DNA from: JBFGCT01 sp041581055
GTDB lineage: Bacteria > Actinomycetota > Acidimicrobiia > Acidimicrobiales > Ilumatobacteraceae
Direction of reading: 5' to 3'
Length of the DNA stretch: 6,692 bases
NCBI GenBank assembly: GCA_041581055.1
Contig: JBFGCT010000201.1
Coordinates: 1 to 6,692 of the forward strand
Shown here: positions 1 through 5,796 of the stretch, piece by piece
Position numbering within the stretch: position 1 is the stretch's first letter
Layout of the letters: each line of letters begins with the position of its first letter
The notes under the pieces: model-generated
Database searches by the model: none
Told to the model about the DNA's origin: nothing
What the model saw: the letters and a program-made list of their open reading frames with translations, nothing else
Made by a program: the position numbers and the translations under genes

Positions 1-809
1 CCGAACGCGGACTGGATCGCGGTGTACATGCCCATCGCGTCGAGGGCGTTGTTGACCGATTGCTTGGCGAGGGTCAGGCCGAACATCGGGCGGCGGGCGA
101 TGTGCTCGGCCATCTCCAGCGTCGCCGACTCCAGCTCGGCCCGGGGCACCACCCGGTTGACCATGCCGTGGCGCAACGCCTCCTCGGCGGTGACCGCGCG
201 CCCGGTGAACAGCATCTCCTTGGCCAGCCGGGCCCCGGCCTCGAACGGGTGGGTGAAGTACTCGTGGCCGTTGACGCCGAAGGCGACGACCGGGTCGGAG
301 AACGTCGCGTCGTCGGAGCACACGATCAGGTCCATCGGCCAGACGAGCATCAGCCCGCCGGCGATCACCTTGCCCTGCACGGACGCGATCGTCGGCTTGG
401 GGATGTTGCGCCACCGCCAGCACAGCCCGACGTACATCTCGGCCTCGCGCGCCATGTAGCCCTCGGCGCCGTCGGCGTCGAAGTGGCACTGCGTGCCGAT
501 CGTCGGGAGCTCGTCCATGTCCGGATCGAGGTCGGCCAGGTCGTGGCCCGACGAGAAGTGCCTGCCGTCGGCGGCGAGCACGATGCAGCGCACGCCGTCG
601 TCCTGGGCCGCCCGGTCGAACGCCTGGTTCAGCTCGGTGAGCATGCGGTAGTTCTGCGCGTTGGCCACCTCGGCGCGGGCCAGCGTGATGCGCGCGACCC
701 GCTCGACCGGGACGTCGTAGCGGACGTGCTCCCATCCATCGGGTGCACCGGGCTCACCGGGTGCGTCGGGTGTCTCGCGTGCGTCGGGTGCGCTCGGCGT
801 GTCGGTCAT
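1..809 (-). CDS. Enoyl-CoA hydratase/isomerase (crotonase superfamily) protein, C-terminus cut by window edge
   Basis: This is a crotonase-fold enzyme acting on acyl-CoA thioesters in the cytosol; 269 complete residues lie in the window and the rest is past the left edge. Residues 1-25 are a Pro/Ala/Asp linker and the fold begins near residue 27. Visible family signatures are the first oxyanion-hole segment FSSGHDL (85-91), KPTIASVQG (138-146), AGG (150-152), MDLIVCSDDATF (159-170) and the late helix LAKQSVNNA (247-255). Aligned by eye to rat crotonase, the two catalytic glutamates fall on Met154 and Val175, so ordinary hydratase chemistry is doubtful. I recall a similar DPVV...G.EYF arrangement in mycobacterial EchA-type paralogues. 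The ATG start is supported by a GGAGGAGG ribosome binding site 6 nt upstream. The gene follows the sulfatase by 34 nt, so the two are probably cotranscribed. Family is secure; reaction and substrate are unknown. Confidence 0.9.
   Translation of the reverse strand, partial: MTDTPSAPDARETPDAPGEPGAPDGWEHVRYDVPVERVARITLARAEVANAQNYRMLTELNQAFDRAAQDDGVRCIVLAADGRHFSSGHDLADLDPDMDELPTIGTQCHFDADGAEGYMAREAEMYVGLCWRWRNIPKPTIASVQGKVIAGGLMLVWPMDLIVCSDDATFSDPVVAFGVNGHEYFTHPFEAGARLAKEMLFTGRAVTAEEALRHGMVNRVVPRAELESATLEMAEHIARRPMFGLTLAKQSVNNALDAMGMYTAIQSAF
737..799. repeat. 9-bp tandem repeat coding an X-Pro-X linker
   Basis: Seven imperfect 9-bp units run head to tail, with consensus near CRYCGGGTG on the plus strand. 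They include catcgggtg, caccgggct, caccgggtg, cgtcgggtg (twice), tctcgcgtg and cgctcggcg. Because 9 bp is three codons, the array encodes seven tripeptides at residues 4-24 of the crotonase-like protein, mostly (A/T/E)-P-(D/G/S), with one unit reading ARE. It looks like an in-frame minisatellite making a flexible acidic linker. Confidence 0.7.
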
Positions 810-815
810 CGGCGT

Positions 816-823
816 CCTCCTCC
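816..823 (-). promoter_or_regulatory. Ribosome binding site of the crotonase-like gene
   Basis: The minus strand reads GGAGGAGG, ending 6 nt before the ATG at 809. This strong Shine-Dalgarno match fixes the start ahead of the low-complexity linker rather than at a later in-frame codon. Confidence 0.75.
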
Positions 824-843
824 GGACGGCGGCGGGGCGCAAC

Positions 844-2472
844 TCACGTCAGCCCCAGGCGTTCCAGTTGCTCGTCGGGGGCCTCGACGTCGCGCAGCGC
901 GGTGCGGAGCAGCTCGGCCAGCTCGGACTCGGTCGACTCGCCGACGCGGTTCTCGCCCTCGTCGGGGTCGACGTCGATGTCGTAGAGGTGGTGGCATCCG
1001 ACGTTGCGCGCGCCGCTCGCCCAGAACGGCAACTCGTCGCCGGGCTCGAACGGCTGCCGGATCACCGGCACGTCGGAGCCCGGCATGAAGTCGAGGCGGG
1101 CCCGCCGGTCGGGGACCGGGAACCGCATGAAGGGGGCGAACTCGGACGGGATCGGCATCGTCGACCACCGGTTGGACCACATCGAGAGGGGGAGGTTGTC
1201 GTCGACCGGCGCCCGGGCGTACTTGTGGCGGCCGTCGGTGACCTGTACCCAGCCCCCGAACACCCCGCCGATCGCCCACTCGCGCACCGTCGACGCCGAC
1301 CCGGTGAGCAGCGGGACCAGCGAACGGCCGTGCGTCCGGTGCTCCAGCTCGACGCCGAACACATCGGCGATCGTCGCGTTGAGGTCGACGTTGGTCGTCA
1401 GCGCGTCGACGTCCTGAGCCTCGGTCCTCGGCCAGTGGACCAGGAGCGGCGTGTGGCCCAGCGGCTCGAACTGCGGCACGGCCGGCTTGCCCCAGATGTC
1501 GGGTGTCGCGTCGTTGCCGGGGGCGCCGGTCGGCCGCCGCTCGCCGAGGTAGTGGCCGTGGTCCGTGCACACGATCACCGCCGTCGAGTCCCACAACCCC
1601 TGGCCGTCGAGCTCGTCGAGCAGCGCACCGAACCAGTGGTCGATCATCGACAGCTTCGCCCCGTAGTTGGCGCGGACGTTGCGGGCCTGCGCGTCGGTGA
1701 GCGAGCCGTCGTCCTGCGCGCCGACGGCGTACGGCGGCCAGATCAGCCGCGGACCGTCCCACGGCGGGTCGTCGTACATCGACGCCCAGGGCTCCGGCGT
1801 GTCGAACGGCTCGTGGGGGTCGAACTCGTCGACGAACAGCAGCCAGCGGTCGTGCACGTCCGGTGCGGTCCGCAGCCAGTCGGCGGCGGCCCGCATCGTG
1901 TTCGGTCCGGGCAGGTCGACCTCCTCGCGGAACCACGACCGGGTGTCGTCGTAGTGCTTGCGGCCGAATCCCCGGTCGTCGATGCCGTGACGGGCGCGCA
2001 GGTACCAGCCGCCGTCGGCGGTCGCCGGCAGCGACGTCGGGGCGCCGAACGCCGACGGGTCGGGATGCGTCCGCCACGGATCGCCCTCGTGGCCGCGGAC
2101 GTAGTCCCACGCGGTGAAGTCGGTGTGGTAGTTCTCGCCGCCCGTTTCGAAGAGGTGCGGGTGGTCGGACACGAGCATCGTCGTCACGCCGGCCCGTCGC
2201 AGTGCGGCCGTGATCGACTCCTCCCACAGCTCGATCGAACCCCACGGCTTCCAGAGGAAGTCGAGCGCCCCGCACAGGATGTCGTGGCGGGCCGGCATGC
2301 ACGGCAGTGACCCGGTCACGTGGTTCGTGAAGCGGGACGACCGGGCGGCGAAGCGGTCGAGATTCGGCGTGTCGAACTCGGTGCCGCCGTACGCGCCGAG
2401 CATGTGCCGGTTCAGCGAGTCGAGGAGGACCACCACCATGTTTCGCGGCGCGGTGGTGGTCGGCGGGGTCAT
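844..2472 (-). CDS. Formylglycine-dependent sulfatase family hydrolase (cytosolic)
   Basis: This 542-residue protein is of the alkaline-phosphatase/sulfatase superfamily, expected to hydrolyse sulfate esters or possibly phosphonate/phosphate esters. The formylglycine motif C-x-P-x-R is CMPAR at residues 58-62, with Cys58 the residue to be oxidised. Other landmarks are VVVLLDS with metal-ligand Asp18, TPNLDRFA (35-42), SDHPHLF (102-108), DPHEPF (218-223), TDHGHYLGE (303-311, Asp304/His305), Lys329 and HTPLLVHWP (340-348). HLYDIDVDPDEGEN near the C-terminus is a typical sulfatase ending. The usual second N-terminal Asp is Ser19, as phosphonate monoester hydrolase relatives have Gln there. No signal peptide or membrane segment is seen, so it should act inside the cell on an imported or endogenous substrate. 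A formylglycine-generating enzyme must be encoded elsewhere. No clear Shine-Dalgarno precedes the ATG. Length fits the family; substrate is not predictable. Confidence 0.93.
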   Translation of the reverse strand: MTPPTTTAPRNMVVVLLDSLNRHMLGAYGGTEFDTPNLDRFAARSSRFTNHVTGSLPCMPARHDILCGALDFLWKPWGSIELWEESITAALRRAGVTTMLVSDHPHLFETGGENYHTDFTAWDYVRGHEGDPWRTHPDPSAFGAPTSLPATADGGWYLRARHGIDDRGFGRKHYDDTRSWFREEVDLPGPNTMRAAADWLRTAPDVHDRWLLFVDEFDPHEPFDTPEPWASMYDDPPWDGPRLIWPPYAVGAQDDGSLTDAQARNVRANYGAKLSMIDHWFGALLDELDGQGLWDSTAVIVCTDHGHYLGERRPTGAPGNDATPDIWGKPAVPQFEPLGHTPLLVHWPRTEAQDVDALTTNVDLNATIADVFGVELEHRTHGRSLVPLLTGSASTVREWAIGGVFGGWVQVTDGRHKYARAPVDDNLPLSMWSNRWSTMPIPSEFAPFMRFPVPDRRARLDFMPGSDVPVIRQPFEPGDELPFWASGARNVGCHHLYDIDVDPDEGENRVGESTESELAELLRTALRDVEAPDEQLERLGLT

Positions 2473-2478
2473 GGCCGA

Positions 2479-2484
2479 ACTGTA
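2479..2484 (-). promoter_or_regulatory. Candidate -10 box for a leaderless sulfatase transcript
   Basis: The minus strand reads TACAGT (TAnnnT type), ending 6 nt before the sulfatase ATG, which would put the transcription start at or next to the A of the ATG. No Shine-Dalgarno sequence is present in this interval, which agrees with leaderless initiation, common in actinobacteria. No convincing -35 hexamer is seen about 17 nt upstream, so this remains tentative. Confidence 0.35.
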
Positions 2485-2530
2485 GAAGAGCCGCCCACGG
2501 CGAACCGGGTCGACCTTCGGAACGCCACGG

Positions 2531-2577
2531 TTTGTGTGACCGAATATCGCGAAGGTCGACGTTTTCGGTCACACAAA
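2531..2577. repeat. 47-bp inverted-repeat element, copy 1
   Basis: The left arm TTTGTGTGACCGAA (2531-2544) and the right arm TTCGGTCACACAAA (2564-2577) are perfect inverted repeats. G2530 and C2578 extend the pairing to 15 bp. The 19-nt loop (2545-2563) contains the self-complementary GTCGAC. Copy 2 lies 72 bp away in the same orientation and is identical except for two adjacent loop bases (AA at 2552-2553 here, GC there). The element is AT-richer than its surroundings, has no T-tract on either strand and no obvious target-site duplication. It could be a REP/BIME-like dispersed repeat, a U-less terminator hairpin or a paired regulator site. Confidence 0.9.
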
Positions 2578-2602
2578 CGATGGGGGTCGGCAGGCGCCGG
2601 GG

Positions 2603-2649
2603 TTTGTGTGACCGAATATCGCGGCGGTCGACGTTTTCGGTCACACAAA
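2603..2649. repeat. 47-bp inverted-repeat element, copy 2 (overlaps the glucosidase 3' end)
   Basis: The arms are TTTGTGTGACCGAA (2603-2616) and TTCGGTCACACAAA (2636-2649), around a 19-nt loop that matches copy 1 at 17 of 19 positions. A 25-nt unique spacer separates it from copy 1. Positions 2641-2649 lie inside the glucosidase gene: read on the minus strand the arm gives TTT GTG TGA, that is Phe522, Val523 and the stop codon. Confidence 0.9.
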
Positions 2650-4212
2650 TCGGGGGAACGGTCGGCGGCGCACGATCACCGCCTCGGATCCGGCGACCGG
2701 GCCGCCGGTGGCGACTCGCGACGCGTCGGTCGAGAGCAGCAGTTCGCCGTCGAGGTCGGCGGGCCAGGCGACGGCTTCGTCGCCGGTGTTGACCGCGACC
2801 TCGATCACGTCGTCGCCGAGCGATCGCGTGTACCGGATCACCGCACCGTCGAGCGGGGCGAGGTCCATCGACCCGCGTCGGAGCACAGCGTTCGATCGGC
2901 GGAGGGCGAGCAGATCGCGGTACAGGGTGTGGAACGAGCCGCCGACGCCGACCTCGGCCTCGGCGTTGTGGGTCGCGGCGTTGGCCGGGAACGGCAACCA
3001 CGGAATGGCCGACCAGCCGTGGCCGATGGCGTCGTCGCCATCGGCGGTCCACGGGATCGGCGCCCGGCAGCCGTCGCGGCCGTCCGGATCGACGACCCGA
3101 TCGGCGGGCACGACAGCGTCGGCGAGCCCGAGCTCCTCTCCGGCGTACAGGAACGGTGTGCCGCGGACGGTCAGCGAGATCACGGCCGCGGCCCGGGCCC
3201 TGGCGTCGGCGCCGTAGCGGGTTCGGTGCCGGCTGCGGTCGTGGTTGCTCAACACCCAGGTCGGCCAGCGCGGCTCGGCGAAGTCGTGCTGGGCGGCGGC
3301 GATCGTGCGGTGCAGCGCGTCGGCGTCCCACTCGGTGTGCACCGGCCGGAAGTCGAACGAGAGGTGCAGCTCGGGCTGTTCGGGGGTTCCGACGTACGCC
3401 GCCGACTGCCCCGGCCGGAGCAGGTAGACCTCGCCGACCATCATCGGCCGCTGCGGATACGAGTCGAGCAGCGCCCGCACCCGGCGCAGCAGTTCGTGGC
3501 CGAGCGGCCGGTCGATCGAGATCACCGGGTGCTGAGCCTCGAAGTCCGGCAGGTCGTCGTCGACGTCGGCGCCCTTGCCGATCAGGTGGACGACGTCGGC
3601 GCGGAACCCGTCGACGCCGCGGTCGAGCCAGAACCGCAGCGTGTCGTGCATCGCCGCTTCGACGGCCGGGTTCGCCCAGTTGAGGTCGGGCTGCTCGGCG
3701 AGGAACAGGTGGAGGTAGTACTGCCCGGTCGCCTCGTCGAGCGTCCACGCCGGGACGCCCTTGAACTCCGACATCCAGTTGTTCGGCGGCGAGCCATCCG
3801 GCCGCGGGTCGCGCCAGACGTACCAGTCGCGCCGCGGGTCGTCCCGCGTCGAGCGGGACTCGGCGAACCACCCGTGCTGGTCCGACGTGTGGTTCGGCAC
3901 CCAGTCGAGCAGCAGCCGCATGTCACGCGCGTGCAGCGCGGCGACCAGGTCGTCGAGATCGTCGTTCGTGCCGAAGACCGGATCGACGTCGCAGTAGTCG
4001 GCGACGTCGTAGCCGAAATCCCTCATCGGCGAGCGGAAGATCGGCGACAGCCACAACGCGTCGACGCCAAGATCGTGGAGATACTCGACGCGGTCGATGA
4101 TGCCCCGCAGGTCGCCGACCCCGTCGGCGTTCGAGTCGGCGAACGAGCGGGGGTAGATCTGGTACACGACCGCGTCGCGCCACCACGCCACCTGTGATGC
4201 CTCGTCGCTCAT
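2641..4212 (-). CDS. GH13 alpha-glucosidase / oligo-1,6-glucosidase-like
   Basis: This 523-residue glycoside hydrolase of family 13 hydrolyses or transfers alpha-glucosyl units of maltose-, isomaltose- or sucrose-like sugars in the cytosol. A Ca-binding type loop DSNADGVGD lies at 26-34. Conserved regions follow in order: DWVPNHTS (103-110), QPDLNW (174-179), GFRADVVH (202-209, nucleophile Asp205), MMVGEVYLL (257-265, acid/base Glu261) and WVLSNHDRSR (319-328, transition-state Asp325). QPDLN is typical of the oligo-1,6-glucosidase/alpha-glucosidase branch. The C-terminal beta domain is about residues 430-523. The frame is open further upstream, but the ATG at 4212 is chosen because MSDEASQVAWWRDAVVYQIYP is the normal N-terminus, a GGAG lies 6 nt before it and it overlaps the upstream stop as ATGA. 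No signal peptide is present. The last two codons and the stop come from the 47-bp repeat. Exact sugar specificity is not deducible. Confidence 0.95.
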   Translation of the reverse strand: MSDEASQVAWWRDAVVYQIYPRSFADSNADGVGDLRGIIDRVEYLHDLGVDALWLSPIFRSPMRDFGYDVADYCDVDPVFGTNDDLDDLVAALHARDMRLLLDWVPNHTSDQHGWFAESRSTRDDPRRDWYVWRDPRPDGSPPNNWMSEFKGVPAWTLDEATGQYYLHLFLAEQPDLNWANPAVEAAMHDTLRFWLDRGVDGFRADVVHLIGKGADVDDDLPDFEAQHPVISIDRPLGHELLRRVRALLDSYPQRPMMVGEVYLLRPGQSAAYVGTPEQPELHLSFDFRPVHTEWDADALHRTIAAAQHDFAEPRWPTWVLSNHDRSRHRTRYGADARARAAAVISLTVRGTPFLYAGEELGLADAVVPADRVVDPDGRDGCRAPIPWTADGDDAIGHGWSAIPWLPFPANAATHNAEAEVGVGGSFHTLYRDLLALRRSNAVLRRGSMDLAPLDGAVIRYTRSLGDDVIEVAVNTGDEAVAWPADLDGELLLSTDASRVATGGPVAGSEAVIVRRRPFPRFV

Positions 4213-4595
4213 CGCCGGCTCCAGTCCCCGGACTCGATCGGCGTCAGCGTGAGGCCGCCGCCGTACTCGTATGCCCACGCCGTGGCGCCCCGCCGCGTCG
4301 TGATCCTGACACGTCGGTAGAGCCCGGCGACGGTGCCCTCCTCGTCGTCGAGCACCCGAAGGCACGCGCTGATCGTGCTCTCGGCCAGCGGATAGGTGCG
4401 GCCGACGATGGCGCCGTCGCCGCCGAAGACCGCGGCCGGGTACCCGAGGCCGGTGTCGTACAGCCGTCCCACCGCCGTGTCGGCGTGGCCCTCGCCGGCG
4501 ACGAACGGTGACAGGTGATGCCACCGCACGTCGCCGGGTCGAAGCGTGCCGTAGACGAACAGATGCCGGCAGCCGGCCTGCTCGGCCTCCGTCAC
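4209..4595 (-). CDS. Gamma-glutamylcyclotransferase-like (AIG2/GGCT fold) protein
   Basis: This 128-residue single-domain protein has a size normal for the family, whose members release 5-oxoproline from gamma-glutamyl amines or peptides. The nucleotide-like substrate loop FVYGTLRPG is at 13-21. The catalytic glutamate expected in LDxxEG is Glu86, within LDDEEGTVAGLYRRV (82-96), followed by the usual AWAYEY strand (106-111). The start is GTG at 4595, since no in-frame ATG lies near the N-terminus; the GTG overlaps the potD stop as GTGA. An AAGGG lies directly against the start without normal spacing, so translation probably depends on ribosomes finishing potD. Its stop overlaps the glucosidase start as ATGA. 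Position after a polyamine transporter suggests, without proof, a gamma-glutamyl-amine substrate. Family assignment is good; substrate is unknown. Confidence 0.88.
   Translation of the reverse strand: MTEAEQAGCRHLFVYGTLRPGDVRWHHLSPFVAGEGHADTAVGRLYDTGLGYPAAVFGGDGAIVGRTYPLAESTISACLRVLDDEEGTVAGLYRRVRITTRRGATAWAYEYGGGLTLTPIESGDWSRR
4219..4222 (-). promoter_or_regulatory. Ribosome binding site of the GH13 gene
   Basis: GGAG (TGGAG with the adjoining base) on the minus strand, 6 nt before the ATG at 4212, lies inside the end of the cyclotransferase gene. It supports the 523-residue start over the longer open frame. Confidence 0.55.
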
Positions 4596-5725
4596 CCCTT
4601 GGCGGCGACGAACGCGTCCGAGTACTTGATCTCGAAGTCGCCGGTGTCGCGGATCAGCTCGAGGTTGCTGCCGTCACCGCCCAGCGTGTCGGCGCTGCTG
4701 ATGAAGTCGAGCAGCTCCTCGTCGAGCCCCGGCTCGGCGGCCTTGTTCGGCGTGCCGTAGTAGTTCCAGTTCGACAGCTCGGCGCCCTGATCGCCGTCGA
4801 GCAGCCAGTTGATGAACGTATGGGCCGTGCACGGGTGCGGCGCGTCGAAGACGACCGCCATGTTGTCGATCCACCGGGTGCCACCCTCGTCCGGCACGAA
4901 GTACACGTACTGCGACGGATCGTCGGTCTCCAGGATCTGGACGAACATGTCGCCCGAGTACCCGTGGCCGATGACGGTTTCGCCCGATGTCAGCAGCTCG
5001 TCGGCGGAGTCGGTGTTGAACGCGGCCACCCGGCCACGAGCCGCGGCCACGAGCTCCTCGGCCTCCTTCAGCTCACCGTCGTCGGTCGTGTTGAGCGAGT
5101 ACCCGAGGTACTTCAGAGCGGCGCCGATCGTCTCGCGCGGGTCGTTCAACAGCGAGATCGCGCCGCTGTACTCGTCGGCGATCGCCGGGTCGAACACGAG
5201 ACCCCAGGTGCGCGGGAAGTCGGTCCCGACGGAGGCGGTGTTGACGGCGAGGCCGGTCGTGCCCCACTGGTACGGCGCCGAGTAGTCGAGGTTCGGGTCG
5301 TAATCCGGGGTCTTGAACGCGTCGGCGACGTTGGCGAGGTTGGGGATCGCGTCCTTGTTCAGCTTCTGGACGTGGCCGCCGGCGATCAGAATCGCCACCA
5401 TGTAGTCGGACGGCACGATCACGTCGTAGCCCGAGTTGCCGGCGGCGATCTGTGGCTGCATCGCCTCGTTGGAGTCGTAGACGTCCATCGTCGCCGAGAT
5501 GCCGTACTCGTCGGCGAAGGCCTGCAGTTGGTCGGGGTCGATGTACTCGGCCCAGTTGAAGAGCGCAAGGTCGCCGTCGGTCTCGCCGACCTCGCAGGCG
5601 ACGGGGTCCCCGCTCGCGCCGCCGCCGTCGTCGTCGCTGCCGCACGCGGTGGCGACCAGCGCCAACGCGATCGGCACGGCGGCAAACCGGAGCGCGCGCC
5701 CCGAAGTGGTTCGCATCGTGGACAT
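4592..5725 (-). CDS. potD: Polyamine ABC transporter substrate-binding lipoprotein (PotD-type)
   Basis: This 377-residue extracytoplasmic protein captures spermidine/putrescine and delivers it to the PotBC permease. Residues 1-27 are a lipoprotein signal peptide (Arg5/Arg10/Arg13, a hydrophobic core, then VATAC with lipidated Cys28), followed by an Asp/Gly-rich tether. The mature part aligns by eye along E. coli PotD: NWAEYIDPDQL (57-67), YDSNEAM (83-89), YDVIVPSDYMV (100-110), YSAPYQWGTTGLAVN (148-162), LLNDPRETIGAALKYLGYS (192-210) and RWIDNMAV (284-291). PotD pocket residues correspond to Trp58, Glu60, Tyr61, Ser106, Tyr108, Asp195, Glu198, Trp285 and Asp287; PotD Trp229 appears replaced by Tyr256. 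The ATG is preceded by GGAGG at 5 nt; a second ATG at codon 4 is less well placed. It lies 71 nt after the permease stop, and its own stop overlaps the next start as GTGA. Confidence 0.94.
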   Translation of the reverse strand: MSTMRTTSGRALRFAAVPIALALVATACGSDDDGGGASGDPVACEVGETDGDLALFNWAEYIDPDQLQAFADEYGISATMDVYDSNEAMQPQIAAGNSGYDVIVPSDYMVAILIAGGHVQKLNKDAIPNLANVADAFKTPDYDPNLDYSAPYQWGTTGLAVNTASVGTDFPRTWGLVFDPAIADEYSGAISLLNDPRETIGAALKYLGYSLNTTDDGELKEAEELVAAARGRVAAFNTDSADELLTSGETVIGHGYSGDMFVQILETDDPSQYVYFVPDEGGTRWIDNMAVVFDAPHPCTAHTFINWLLDGDQGAELSNWNYYGTPNKAAEPGLDEELLDFISSADTLGGDGSNLELIRDTGDFEIKYSDAFVAAKG

Positions 5726-5730
5726 GGTTT

Positions 5731-5735
5731 CCTCC
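5731..5735 (-). promoter_or_regulatory. Strong ribosome binding site of potD
   Basis: The minus strand reads GGGGGAGGAAACC before the ATG, with GGAGG ending 5 nt upstream. It is the best Shine-Dalgarno of the transporter operon, fitting the need for excess binding protein over permease, and it favours the ATG at 5725. Confidence 0.75.
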
Positions 5736-5774
5736 CCCGGCGCGATTGGGTCGGCGGCGCCGCGCCATCGTTGC

Positions 5775-5790
5775 GGCCGGTCGACCGGCC
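5775..5790. promoter_or_regulatory. 16-bp perfect palindrome between potC and potD
   Basis: GGCCGGTCGACCGGCC is its own reverse complement and begins 6 nt after the potC stop. As RNA it can fold into a six-pair all-GC stem with a UCGA loop. No U-tract follows. A likely role is an intercistronic hairpin that protects the upstream message from 3' decay or partly terminates it; a regulator-binding site is the alternative. Confidence 0.55.
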
Positions 5791-5796
5791 ACTTCC

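Noticed and set aside
2534..2574. A CRP-like operator (TGTGA...TCACA)
   Set aside because: The half-sites occur, but they are about 29 nt apart instead of 6, so a standard CRP/Crp-Fnr site is not formed.
2530..2578. A canonical intrinsic terminator
   Set aside because: The stem is strong, but no U-tract follows on either strand. A non-canonical terminator remains possible and is noted under the repeat.
2531..2649. Peptide-like repeats read through the two 47-bp elements (CVTE...RSHK in some frames)
   Set aside because: The open frames are by-products of the palindrome. No start with a ribosome binding site and no codon bias support translation.
2531..2649. A minimal CRISPR array (two repeats, 25-nt spacer)
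   Set aside because: There are only two units, the repeats are palindromic over long arms and longer than usual, the spacer is short, and no cas gene is in the window.
806..3871. A 1021-codon minus-strand open frame spanning the sulfatase and glucosidase genes
   Set aside because: It is out of frame with both, its translation is Arg/Pro/Ala-rich without motifs, and it runs through the repeats. The real genes occupy another frame with clear catalytic motifs.
4213..4524. An N-terminal extension of the glucosidase up to 4524
   Set aside because: The extra residues are Arg-rich, overlap almost the whole cyclotransferase gene in another frame, and show no homology. The ATG at 4212 has an SD and the usual family N-terminus.
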